Source: Methylosinus trichosporium OB3b
GTDB lineage: Bacteria; Pseudomonadota; Alphaproteobacteria; Rhizobiales; Beijerinckiaceae
Assembly: GCF_002752655.1 (NCBI RefSeq)
Contig: NZ_CP023737.1
Span: 124,001 to 188,000 of the forward strand
Reading direction: 5' to 3'
DNA length: 64,000 nt
Shown: one piece after another, positions 43,423 through 51,639 of the stretch
How positions within the stretch are numbered: the stretch's first letter is position 1
How the letters are laid out: each line of letters opens with the position of its first letter
Made by a program: the position numbers and the translations under genes
The notes under the pieces: model-generated
The model's database searches: none
What the model saw: only the letters and a program-made list of their open reading frames with translations
Told to the model about the DNA's origin: nothing

Positions 43423-44959
43423 CGTCGCGTCGGGCGTGAGGCGCGTCGCCGGCGAGCGCGGGCTCCGGCGCGCCGGCGCGTCTCGCCGCGCGCTCGCCGA
43501 GCTCCTTCCAGGCTCCGGTGACCGCTCGCTGGTCGATGCGTTCGCCGAAGATCACGATGCGTGCCGTCTGGAGCAGGATCAGCGCGTCGAGGGTCATGGA
43601 GGCGTGGCGCACGTACCAGAGGTCGAGCGCCGTTTTGTCCGCGATCGAGATTTCACGTCCGCCCTTGACTTGCGCCCATCCGGTGAGGCCCGGCCGCACC
43701 AGGAGCCGGCCTCGACATTCGACGGGCTGATCGCGCGGCAGCAGCGGCCGCGGGCCTACGAAGGACATCTCGCCGCGCAGAATGTTCAGGAGCTGCGGCA
43801 GCTCGTCGAGGCGCGTGCGTCTCAGCAGCTGACCGAGCCCCGAAAGCCGTGCGTCGTCGGTCATGCGGCTTCCATCGGAGTCGAAGGCCGGCCGCATGGT
43901 GCGGAACTTGCGCAGCTCGAACGCGCGTCCGCCGAGGCCCGGCCGCCGCTGCCAGAAGGTGACGGGAAGGCCGATGTCGAAGGCGACCGCCACGCCGACC
44001 AGCGCCATCACCGGCGCGCAGACGGCGAGCAGCGCGCTCGCGAGGCCGATGTCGAAGGCGCGCTTGGCGCGCCAGATCGGCCGGCTCGACAGCGCTGCGA
44101 GCTCCTGTTCGTTCAAAGTGAACAGCGCCGCTTCCGCGTCGGCGTCGGCGGTGCGCGGCCGCAGCGCGGAAGCGTCCTCGAGCTCGGAATAGAGCGCGAG
44201 GCCGAGGAGCTCCGGCAGACGCTCGACGCGCGTGCGGCCCTCGCGCTCGATCGCGGTGAGCGCGTCGCGCACACTCGGCGCGAGAAGCTCGAAATCGGTC
44301 GTCACGACGACGCTGCCGATGCTGACGCCGTGAATGTCGAGCGTGCGAATCGTCTCGACGATGGTCTCGGGCCGGCCGAGCACCGGCACGCCGCGCACGA
44401 AGCAGCCGATCTGCCGCTCGTTCTCGGTGAGGACGCCGGCGACGCGCACTCGGCTCGCGGCGAGCTCGTCGACGCATCGCAGATAGAGATCGGTCAGACG
44501 TCCGAGGCCGATGACGAGGGTCGTCTTCTGTGGCGGGTCGCCGGCGCGCGAAGGCGCGGCGAGGCGCGCCTTCGCGCGCGCATGTCCGACGCTGAGCACG
44601 GCGAGCCGCGCGCCGCCGAGCAGAGCGACGACGAGCAGCGCCTGCAAGATCGGCAGCGAGCGCGGCACGCCCTCGAGCCGATTGAAGCTGAATCCGATCG
44701 CCACCGCGCCGATCGACGTGCCGACCGCCGCGCCGACGATGGCGAGCGCGTCGTCGAGAGTGGCGAAGCGCCAGAGCGCGCGATGGGCGCCGAAGGCGGG
44801 GAAGATGACGGCGGCGGCGCCGAGGCTGACGACGAGATAGGGCTGGAGCGCCAGGACATGCTCCGTAGTGGTTTCGAAATTATCCCGCAAGAACAGCGCC
44901 ATGAAGGTCGCGAGCGCGACGAGGGACAAATCGCTTGCGAATAAGTGAAATCGTCCCAT
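43412..44959 (-). CDS. undecaprenyl-phosphate sugar phosphotransferase (WbaP/ExoY-type)
   Basis: The product is 515 residues from the ATG at 44959, chosen over an upstream TTG. Four to five N-terminal membrane segments and a CoA-binding-like domain (TTLVIGLGRLTDLYLRCVDE) precede a fifth segment and the catalytic C-terminal domain. That domain begins RAKRAFDIGLASALLAVC and includes LRKFRTMRPAFDSDGSRMTD, RRTRLDELPQLLNILRGEM and SFVGPRPLLPRDQP, with VRPGLTGWAQVKGG after. It transfers the first sugar-1-phosphate to the lipid carrier and so starts each repeat unit. Confidence 0.92.
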   Translation of the reverse strand: MGRFHLFASDLSLVALATFMALFLRDNFETTTEHVLALQPYLVVSLGAAAVIFPAFGAHRALWRFATLDDALAIVGAAVGTSIGAVAIGFSFNRLEGVPRSLPILQALLVVALLGGARLAVLSVGHARAKARLAAPSRAGDPPQKTTLVIGLGRLTDLYLRCVDELAASRVRVAGVLTENERQIGCFVRGVPVLGRPETIVETIRTLDIHGVSIGSVVVTTDFELLAPSVRDALTAIEREGRTRVERLPELLGLALYSELEDASALRPRTADADAEAALFTLNEQELAALSSRPIWRAKRAFDIGLASALLAVCAPVMALVGVAVAFDIGLPVTFWQRRPGLGGRAFELRKFRTMRPAFDSDGSRMTDDARLSGLGQLLRRTRLDELPQLLNILRGEMSFVGPRPLLPRDQPVECRGRLLVRPGLTGWAQVKGGREISIADKTALDLWYVRHASMTLDALILLQTARIVIFGERIDQRAVTGAWKELGERAARRAGAPEPALAGDAPHARRDDAA

Positions 44960-45100
44960 GCGCGCTACTCGAGTCGGAACGTCGGGCGAAACCAAAAATC
45001 TCGCTTCCTGCGAAAGCTTTTCCCATTCTCGTATATCCCGGAAATTCGTCGCGTCGCAACGCGCGCGCGAAGCTTCGGGGCGTTTTTTTGAGGATTCTCG

Positions 45101-45192
45101 TAGGCGGCGCGCCGAAATGGTTTTGCTTTTTGTGCGGTCCTGTAGGATAGAATGCAGCTTGTCGCCGCCACGAGACAGTTTAGGCGGCGCGC
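45101..45192. repeat. 12-bp direct repeat in divergent EPS promoter region 2
   Basis: TAGGCGGCGCGC occurs at 45101-45112 and again at 45181-45192, exactly 80 bases apart, in the 283-base gap between the WbaP-type and CpsB-type genes. The gap is otherwise unexplained, with some AT-rich patches. The repeats could be regulator sites for the divergent promoters. A T7 run at 45083-45089 is also present. Confidence 0.45.
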
Positions 45193-45242
45193 GACTATCG
45201 CGAGGTCACCCCGCGACGAGTGGTCGGGCGCGAGGACGTGAT

Positions 45243-46043
45243 TTGATCGATTTGCACTGTCATCTTCTTCCCGGTCTCGACGACGGCGCCGTTACTCTCG
45301 ACGAGTCTCTCGCAATGGCCCGAATGGCGGCGGCCGACGGCGTCGGCGTCATCGCCTGCACGCCGCACATCACCCCCGGCGTCTACGATAATGACGGCGC
45401 GACGATCCGCGCGCGCGTCGACGAGCTGCAGAGCGCGCTGGATACGGCCGAAATTCCGATCGCGCTCGTCGTCGGCGCGGATGCGCATATCGCCCCCGAT
45501 TTCGTCGCCCGCCTGCGCTGCGGCGCGATCCCGTCGCTGAACGACACGCGTTATGTGCTGGTGGAGCCTCCGCACCATTTCATGCCTCCGATGCTCGAAG
45601 AGTTCTTCGCGGGGCTGCTGTCTTCCGGCTATGTTCCCGTGCTCACCCATCCCGAGCGACTCTCCTGGCTGTCCCGACGCTATGACGTGATGCGGCGCCT
45701 GTTCGACCTCGGCGTATGGATGCAGATCACCGCGGGCGCGCTGCTCGGCGAGTTCGGCGCCGGACCGAGATTTTGGGCGGAGCGCATGCTCCGCGACGGT
45801 CTCGGGCATATTCTCGCGACCGATGCGCATGACAGCCGGCGCCGGCCTCCCCGCCTGCGCGCGGGCTTCGAGGCGGCGGCCGGCCTTCTCGGCGAGGTGG
45901 AGGCCGCCAATCTCGTCTATTGGCGGCCACTCGCCATTCTCGAGAACCGCGACGCTGCGAATGCCGCCGCGCCGATGATCTCTGCGCGCGCGCTTAACCC
46001 TCCGCGTCCACACACTCCCTCATTCGCCGCGGCGAGGCGCTGA
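45243..46043 (+). CDS. CpsB/CapC-type tyrosine-protein phosphatase (PHP fold)
   Basis: The product is 266 residues from a TTG at 45243; AGGA stands about eight bases upstream and the protein then begins MIDLHCHLLPGLDDGA, the standard family start with metal-binding histidines. Further metal ligands are in ACTPHITPGVY, VVGADAHIAPDF, VLTHPERLSWL and ILATDAHDSRR. In EPS systems this enzyme dephosphorylates the Wzc-like kinase encoded two genes downstream. Confidence 0.9.
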   Translation: MIDLHCHLLPGLDDGAVTLDESLAMARMAAADGVGVIACTPHITPGVYDNDGATIRARVDELQSALDTAEIPIALVVGADAHIAPDFVARLRCGAIPSLNDTRYVLVEPPHHFMPPMLEEFFAGLLSSGYVPVLTHPERLSWLSRRYDVMRRLFDLGVWMQITAGALLGEFGAGPRFWAERMLRDGLGHILATDAHDSRRRPPRLRAGFEAAAGLLGEVEAANLVYWRPLAILENRDAANAAAPMISARALNPPRPHTPSFAAARR

Positions 46044-46135
46044 GGCGAATGAGGGAGACAGCGAAGGCCGCCCCAAATGAGCGTGGCGAAGCGAGAGAGT
46101 CGCCGTTGCGGTGCGCGCCGGCGGGAGTTTGGCGG

Positions 46136-46852
46136 ATGTGGCGGGTCGTGACGGGACAGGGGCTTCGCGGGCTCGCAACGGCGATGGCCGCTCTGGCGAC
46201 CGCCGGCTGCTATGGCGGCGGAATGGGTTCCGATCGCGCCGGCGCGAGCCTGCCTGTGGCGGACAGCGTCAAGGCCGGCGCCGCCTTCGTCGAGAATGAA
46301 TATCGCATCGCTCCGCAGGATACGCTGGAGATCACCGTCTACCAGTTCCCAAATCTCAGCCGCATCGTGCAGGTGGATGGAGCAGGGCGCGTGTCGCTGC
46401 CGCTCGTCGGAACAGTCGTCGCCGCCGGCCGCACGGTGGCGGATCTCGAGGCGGAGCTCGCGCGCCGGCTCGGAGCCAAATATATTCAGTCGCCGCAAGT
46501 TTCGGTTCTCGTGAAAGAATCGGTCGGCGCGCGCGTCACTGTCGACGGCGCGGTTCGCGTGCCCGGCGTCTATACGCTGAAAGGCCGCACCTCCTTGATT
46601 CAGGCGCTGGCGCTCGCTCAGGGCATCAGCGATGTCGGCGACTCGACGATCACGCTGACGCGCATATCGGACGGACGGCAGGTGAGCGCCCGCATCGATG
46701 TCGACGCGATCCGGGAGGGGCGCGCCGCCGATCCGCAGGTGTTCGGCGGAGACACGGTCGTCGTCGACGAATCCGCCTCGCGCACCGGGCTGCAGGTGCT
46801 CAAGAACACCGTGCCCGCGGCGATCGGCCTCGGCGTCCGAGCCGTTCCGTAG
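46136..46852 (+). CDS. Wza-like polysaccharide export lipoprotein
   Basis: The product is 238 residues from the ATG at 46136 (GGGAG upstream). A lipobox ends at C25 (LATAGC), so it is a lipoprotein. NEYRIAPQDTLEITVYQFPN is the start of the Poly_export domain, with GRVSLPLVGTVVAAGRTVAD after. An SLBB domain follows (VTVDGAVRVPGVYTLKGRTS). It should form the outer-membrane export channel with the Wzc-like partner immediately downstream. Confidence 0.93.
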   Translation: MWRVVTGQGLRGLATAMAALATAGCYGGGMGSDRAGASLPVADSVKAGAAFVENEYRIAPQDTLEITVYQFPNLSRIVQVDGAGRVSLPLVGTVVAAGRTVADLEAELARRLGAKYIQSPQVSVLVKESVGARVTVDGAVRVPGVYTLKGRTSLIQALALAQGISDVGDSTITLTRISDGRQVSARIDVDAIREGRAADPQVFGGDTVVVDESASRTGLQVLKNTVPAAIGLGVRAVP

Positions 46853-46889
46853 AGTTATCGCGCAGGCGAACGAGGAGAAGTGGATCGAG

Positions 46890-49223
46890 ATGAGTCTGGT
46901 CGGCGCTCCCAAGGACGATGGGTCGGCGATGACGCCGGCGCCCACCGCGGCGTTCCGTCCGCCGGCCGCGCCGTCGCAGGCTCCGCCGGCGTCGTTCGAG
47001 GCTCCCAAGAGCATTCAGGACAACGAGGGATTTCATTTCGTCCTGAAGATCTTCGGCCTGTTGGTGAAGCATCGCGCGCTGGTCGGCGTCATTTGCGTGT
47101 TGTTCGGCCTCGGCGGCCTCGTCGTCACCTATTTGTCGCCGCGCGTCTACACGGCGGTGACCACGATCCAGATCGATCGCGAGGCGGCCAAGGTGCTGCG
47201 CACGCAGGATCTGACGATGGATCATGGCCATGATCCGCAATTCTACACGACGCAATACGAGCTGCTGAAGAGCCGCGCGCTCGCCGAGCGCGTGGTCTCG
47301 GCGCTGGCGCTCGCCGACGACGCGGAATTCCTGCGGCCGAAGAAGACGTTGATCGTGCGAATTTTCGGCGAAGGCTCCGCGGCCGAGAAGGAGCGCGGCG
47401 ACGCCGAGCGGCGGAGGGCGCAGGCGTCCGCCGCAGTGCGCGCCGGCGCGCAGATCCAGCCCGTGCCCGGCTCGCGCATCGTGAAGGTTCTCTTCAACGC
47501 CGCCACTCCGGCGCTGGCGCAGCGCATCGCCGACGGGCTTGCCGATAATTTCGTGGCGATGACGCTCGACCGCCGCTTCAACGCCTCCGCCTATGCGCGT
47601 TCTTTCCTGGAGGAGAAGCTGGCGCAATTGAAGCTGAAGCTCGAAGAATCCGAGCGCATGGTGGTCGCTTACGCGCAGAAGGAAGGCATCGTCAATGTCG
47701 ACGAGAAGCTGTCCGTCGCCGGCGCCAATCTGAGGTCGCTCAACGACTCTCTCTCCGCCGTCACCGCCGAGCGCATTCGCAAGCAGGAGCTCTGGAGCCA
47801 AGCGCAGTCGAGCCATTCGAACGGCCTGCAGCAGCTGCTCGACGACCGTCTGATCCAGATGGCGCGCGAGAAGCGCGCGCAGCTGATGGCCGATTATCAG
47901 GACAAGCTGCGGCTGGTGAAGCCCGAATATCCAGAGATGGTGCAGCTGCGCGCGCAGATCGCCGAATACGACCGGCAGATCAAGTCGCAGGCCGAGCTCG
48001 TCAAGCATTCGATCAAGAGCCAGTTCGAGGCGGCGCGCGAGCAGGAGGCCTCGTTTCAAAAGAAGATCGAGCAGCTGAAGGACGAGGTGCTCGATCTGCG
48101 CAATCGCAGCATCCAATATAATATTCTGCAGCGCGAGGTGGACACCAACCGTTCACTGTACGACGGGCTGCTGCAGCAATATAAGGAGGTCGGCGTCAGC
48201 GGCGGCGTCGCCACCAACAATGTGCAGATCATCGATCGAGCCGAGGCGCCGATCAGTCCGTCGAGTCCGAGCCTCATGCTCAATCTCGGTCTCGGCCTCG
48301 CGCTCGGCCTGCTGTGCTCCGCGGCGGCGATCGGCTTCCTCGAATTCTTCGACGACACCTTCATCGTGCCCGAGCAGGTCGAGAACACGCTCGGACTTGC
48401 GGTGCTCGGCGTCATTCCGATGATGAAGAACCGTCTCGACGACAAGTCGATCGCGCGTCAGGTCGTCGACGAGCCGCATTCGGCCATCGCCGAGGCGTTC
48501 CGCTCGCTGCGCACGACGCTGCAGTTCTCGACCGCCGCCGGCCTGCCGAGGGTGCTGGCCGTCGTGAGCTCGCAACCCAATGAAGGCAAGTCGTTCACCA
48601 GCATGTGCCTCGCGGCCAATTGCGCGCAGCTCGGCATGCGCGTGCTGCTGATCGACGCCGACCTGCGCAAGGCGTCGCTGCACAAGGCGCTCGGCGTCGA
48701 CAATGACCGCGGGCTCTCCGACATTCTGGACGGTCGCTGCCTCCCCTCCGAAGCGATGCGCGAGGACGCGCTGCAGGGCGTCACCTTCATCGCCTCGGGG
48801 CCGCTGCCGTCCAATCCGGCCGAGCTGCTCGCGGGTCCCGCCTTTATCGCGCTGCTGGAGCAGTCGTCGACGAGCTTCGATCTCATCATCATCGACAGCC
48901 CGCCGGTGGTCGGCCTCGCCGATGCGCCATTGCTCGGCAGTCTCGTGCAGGGCGCGCTACTCGTCATCGACTCGAGCCGCACGCGCCGCCGCACGGTGCA
49001 GGCGGCCGTGCGCCGCCTCGCTTTCGCGCGCACCAATGTGCTCGGCGTGCTGCTCAACAAGTTCGACGCGACCAAGGCCGGACATTCCTATGGCTATGGA
49101 TACGGCTATGGTTACGGATATGGCTATGGCTATGGATATGGCTATGGCGGCCCGGATTATTACAGCTATGGCAAACGGCCATCGACGCCTCTTCCGCCGC
49201 CGTCGTCGTCGTCCGAGGTTTGA
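46890..49223 (+). CDS. Wzc-like chain-length determinant/tyrosine autokinase with Tyr-Gly tail
   Basis: The product is 777 residues. A Wzz domain begins after the first membrane segment (about 63-83), a coiled-coil stretch spans about 240-430, and a second membrane segment lies at about 462-486. The C-terminal BY-kinase has Walker A S561-S568 (SQPNEGKS), Walker A' LLIDADLR (586-593) and Walker B LIIIDSPPVVGLADA (665-679). The tail is unusual: ten consecutive Tyr-Gly pairs (734-753), then DYYSYGKRP. Autophosphorylation of the tyrosine cluster normally controls oligomerisation and export; the regular repeat gives an exceptionally large target. The phosphatase two genes upstream would reverse it. 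Confidence 0.93.
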   Translation: MSLVGAPKDDGSAMTPAPTAAFRPPAAPSQAPPASFEAPKSIQDNEGFHFVLKIFGLLVKHRALVGVICVLFGLGGLVVTYLSPRVYTAVTTIQIDREAAKVLRTQDLTMDHGHDPQFYTTQYELLKSRALAERVVSALALADDAEFLRPKKTLIVRIFGEGSAAEKERGDAERRRAQASAAVRAGAQIQPVPGSRIVKVLFNAATPALAQRIADGLADNFVAMTLDRRFNASAYARSFLEEKLAQLKLKLEESERMVVAYAQKEGIVNVDEKLSVAGANLRSLNDSLSAVTAERIRKQELWSQAQSSHSNGLQQLLDDRLIQMAREKRAQLMADYQDKLRLVKPEYPEMVQLRAQIAEYDRQIKSQAELVKHSIKSQFEAAREQEASFQKKIEQLKDEVLDLRNRSIQYNILQREVDTNRSLYDGLLQQYKEVGVSGGVATNNVQIIDRAEAPISPSSPSLMLNLGLGLALGLLCSAAAIGFLEFFDDTFIVPEQVENTLGLAVLGVIPMMKNRLDDKSIARQVVDEPHSAIAEAFRSLRTTLQFSTAAGLPRVLAVVSSQPNEGKSFTSMCLAANCAQLGMRVLLIDADLRKASLHKALGVDNDRGLSDILDGRCLPSEAMREDALQGVTFIASGPLPSNPAELLAGPAFIALLEQSSTSFDLIIIDSPPVVGLADAPLLGSLVQGALLVIDSSRTRRRTVQAAVRRLAFARTNVLGVLLNKFDATKAGHSYGYGYGYGYGYGYGYGYGYGGPDYYSYGKRPSTPLPPPSSSSEV
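49089..49148 (+). repeat. 6-bp tandem coding repeat (Tyr-Gly x10)
   Basis: Ten hexamers of the form TAT/TAC GGN follow one another inside the kinase gene, with codon variation only at third positions. This is a short tandem tract that can change copy number by slippage or unequal recombination without breaking the frame, since each unit is six bases. Confidence 0.85.
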
Positions 49224-49848
49224 CGCGAACGCCCATGGCGCGCTGTTCGGCGCGCTCGGCCTCGCGTCCACGCCCGGCTTCGCGCAGCGCGTCAGCCGCC
49301 AGCCGCTTCCGCAGGGCGTTCTCGAGCTGATCAAAGTCGCCGCCGGCTGCGAGGAGACGCTGCGGCAGGCCGTGGCGCTCACCGGCAGCGAGCCGGAGGC
49401 GGTGAAGGCGGCCGCGACCTTCTATCTGCGCCATGCGCTCTTCTTCGAGGGCGCCGATCCGCATCGAATGCTCGGCGTCGGCGTCGGCGCGGGGCGCGAG
49501 GAGATGCGCCTCCATATGCGCTGGCTGATGATCTGGCTGCATCCCGATCACGCGCGCGATCCCGATGCGCAGGATCCGCAGCAGGCGGAGCTCGCCGGCC
49601 GGGTGCTGGACGCCTGGCGGCTCGGCGCGAGCGGGCCATGGCCCTTTCCGGCCTCGGAGAACGCCGCGACGGTCGCCTCCGTCCCGGCGCCGCCCGTGCG
49701 GCGCGGAGTCGCCGCGCGATTCTTCGGCGCAGCGCTGCTCGTGCTGCTGACCGTCGCCACGCTGCTCGTTTGTCTCGACTTCGATCTCGGCGTCGACCTC
49801 TCATTCGCGCCGCCCTCGGAGGACGACGCGTCCGGCGGCTTCCAATGA
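49168..49848 (+). CDS. membrane-anchored J-domain-like protein of the EPS operon
   Basis: The product is 226 residues from an ATG that lies 56 bases inside the kinase gene; alternative starts are possible. The central part (HRMLGVGVGAGREEMRLHMR, then WLMIWLHPDHARDP) follows the DnaJ pattern of LGV, a helix with basic residues, and an HPD tripeptide at residues 125-127. The C-terminus has one membrane segment (ARFFGAALLVLLTVATLLVC). The Arg-rich N-terminus (RRLFRRRRRRP) may be partly overlap-driven. It could recruit Hsp70 to the export complex, but no family name is known to me. The next gene overlaps its stop. Confidence 0.65.
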   Translation: MANGHRRLFRRRRRRPRFDANAHGALFGALGLASTPGFAQRVSRQPLPQGVLELIKVAAGCEETLRQAVALTGSEPEAVKAAATFYLRHALFFEGADPHRMLGVGVGAGREEMRLHMRWLMIWLHPDHARDPDAQDPQQAELAGRVLDAWRLGASGPWPFPASENAATVASVPAPPVRRGVAARFFGAALLVLLTVATLLVCLDFDLGVDLSFAPPSEDDASGGFQ

Positions 49849-51071
49849 GGCGAGCGCCACGCCGGCTCGCCCGCCTCGCGGCGGCGCTGATGGCGGCCTT
49901 CGCCCTGGCCTTCGAGATTTTCCGTCTCGGCGCGGCGGATGCGCTCGCGACGAGCGAGCCGGAGACGGCGATCGCGTTCGACGGGCTTCAGCCAGTCGCG
50001 GCGCTGCGCCTCGCCGAACGGCGGATGGCCGAGGAGCCTGCGGCGGCGGCGGCCGTGGCGGCGGCTCTGCTGGCGCGCGATCCGCTGGCGCCGGGCGCGC
50101 TCACGCTGCTCGCGACGGCGACGGCGCGGGGCGGCGACGCAGCTCGTGCGGCGCGCATGTTCCATGTCGCCGGCGCGCATTTGCCCATCGACCTCGCCGC
50201 CCATGCGGCGCTCTTCGATCTCGCTTTGCCGGCGCGCGACGCCGCCTCGGCACTCGCCGAGCTCGATATTCTGCTGCGGGCGCGGCCCTTTCTCGCTCCG
50301 CGCATGGGCGCGCCGGTCGCCGCGCTGCTGGCGCTCGGCCCGCAGGCCGAGCAGGGCTTCGCCGAGCTTCTGGCGCGCGCGCCGCCCTGGAGAGGGGCGC
50401 TGCTCGTCGAGATAAACGGCCATCTCGCGGACAGCGACGCCCTGGCGCGGCTTCATGATCGTCTGCGCGCCAGCCCGGCTCCGCCGACGCTCGAGGAGAC
50501 GCGCGTGCTGCTGCTGCGGCTGCTGAGCGACGGCGCGATCGATCAGGCCTATCTCGCCTGGCTGAACATGCTGACGCCGGAGACGCTCGCCGATCTCGGC
50601 CTGCTCTACAATGGCCGTTTCCGCCGGCCGCCGACCAATCTGCCCTTCGATTGGGAACTCATGCCGGTTCGTGGAGCGGAGGCCCGAGTGACGTCGGCGG
50701 AGGGGGGTGGGACGCTCGACGTCGAGTTCTACGATACGCGCGTCTCCTTCGCTCATGTCCGGCATTTTCTGACCCTGCCCGCGGGCGACTATGCTTTCTC
50801 CGGCGTCGCTTCCGCCGAGGATCTGCGGACGGAGCGAGGACTGCGCTGGCGTCTCGCCTGTTTTCGAGGGTCTTGGGCCGAGCTGGCGACGACTTTTCTG
50901 CTCGCCGGCGCGCAGCCGCCGCGGCCTTTCGCCACACGCTTCGTCGTGCCGGCCGAAGGCTGCGGCGCGCAGACTCTGGTGCTGGAGCTGCCGGCGCGCG
51001 TCGCGACAGAGCTGCAGATCAGCGGCGCGGCGCATTATTCCCGGCTCGCGATCGAGCGGCTCGGGCCGTAG
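49845..51071 (+). CDS. exported TPR/helical-repeat protein of unknown function
   Basis: The product is 408 residues; the ATG overlaps the preceding stop. An N-terminal hydrophobic segment (LARLAAALMAAFALAFEIFR) follows basic residues, so the protein is exported or anchored. Residues 40-250 are Ala/Leu-rich helical repeats (for example AALFDLALPARDAASALAEL). The C-terminal 130 residues (LDVEFYDTRVSFAHVRHFLT and so on, with two or three cysteines) look like a beta-sandwich domain. The helical-repeat plus beta-domain architecture next to the export genes suggests a periplasmic scaffold or modifier. The function is unknown. Confidence 0.7.
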   Translation: MRRAPRRLARLAAALMAAFALAFEIFRLGAADALATSEPETAIAFDGLQPVAALRLAERRMAEEPAAAAAVAAALLARDPLAPGALTLLATATARGGDAARAARMFHVAGAHLPIDLAAHAALFDLALPARDAASALAELDILLRARPFLAPRMGAPVAALLALGPQAEQGFAELLARAPPWRGALLVEINGHLADSDALARLHDRLRASPAPPTLEETRVLLLRLLSDGAIDQAYLAWLNMLTPETLADLGLLYNGRFRRPPTNLPFDWELMPVRGAEARVTSAEGGGTLDVEFYDTRVSFAHVRHFLTLPAGDYAFSGVASAEDLRTERGLRWRLACFRGSWAELATTFLLAGAQPPRPFATRFVVPAEGCGAQTLVLELPARVATELQISGAAHYSRLAIERLGP

Positions 51072-51094
51072 GGCTGAAAGAGCGCCCCTGGACC

Positions 51095-51112
51095 GCGAGC
51101 CTTCAGGCTCGC
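51095..51112 (+). terminator. weak hairpin after the EPS operon
   Basis: GCGAGCC (51095-51101), TTCA, GGCTCGC (51106-51112) lie 24 bases after the last EPS stop. The stem is perfect but short and followed only by CTCTT, so it is a modest terminator candidate. Confidence 0.4.
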
Positions 51113-51300
51113 TCTTCCGACGCAGAATCGCGAAATAGCGACAGCTCGGCCGCAAAATCGCGCGCCATTGACGGAAAATCGACGGATCGAGGCTTATATC
51201 CGCGCTGCAAGGCGCATCATTCCCCTCGAATCGTCTGGCCTGTGACTTGCTTGTCATAGGCTCGGCAATGGGATGCGGGGGCAATTCCAGGAGCTGCGCG

Positions 51301-51633
51301 ATGAATTCGATCGTCCGTCTGGACCACCCGAGCGGCAAGGCGCATGGCGCCATTCACGACAATGTCGAGCTCGATCGCTTCGAGCTCGATTTCGACGAAG
51401 GCACCGCCGTCGCCTATTATCGGCTGACGCAGGACGCGATCGTCTTCGTCCACACCTACACGCCGGAACCGCTGCGCGGTCGGGGAGCCGCTTCGCAGCT
51501 CGTCCGCGGCGCGCTGGAATGGGCGCGGGCGCGCGGCCTGAAGGTCGTTCCCGAATGCTCCTTCGTCGCCGAATATATCATCCGTCATCCCGAATACGCC
51601 GATCTTCTGGCGGCGCCGCGCGCGTCAGCCTGA
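51301..51633 (+). CDS. YidJ/YjdJ-type GNAT N-acetyltransferase
   Basis: The product is 110 residues from the ATG at 51301. It is a minimal GNAT fold: DHPSGKAHGAIHDNVELDRF, AVAYYRLTQDAIVFVHTYTP, then the CoA-binding signature LRGRGAASQLVRGALEWARA and VPECSFVAEYIIRHPEYADL. The short Yjd-type family acetylates unknown small substrates. It is separated from the EPS operon by 229 bases and converges on the ABC-F gene. Confidence 0.85.
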   Translation: MNSIVRLDHPSGKAHGAIHDNVELDRFELDFDEGTAVAYYRLTQDAIVFVHTYTPEPLRGRGAASQLVRGALEWARARGLKVVPECSFVAEYIIRHPEYADLLAAPRASA

Positions 51634-51639
51634 CGCGCT

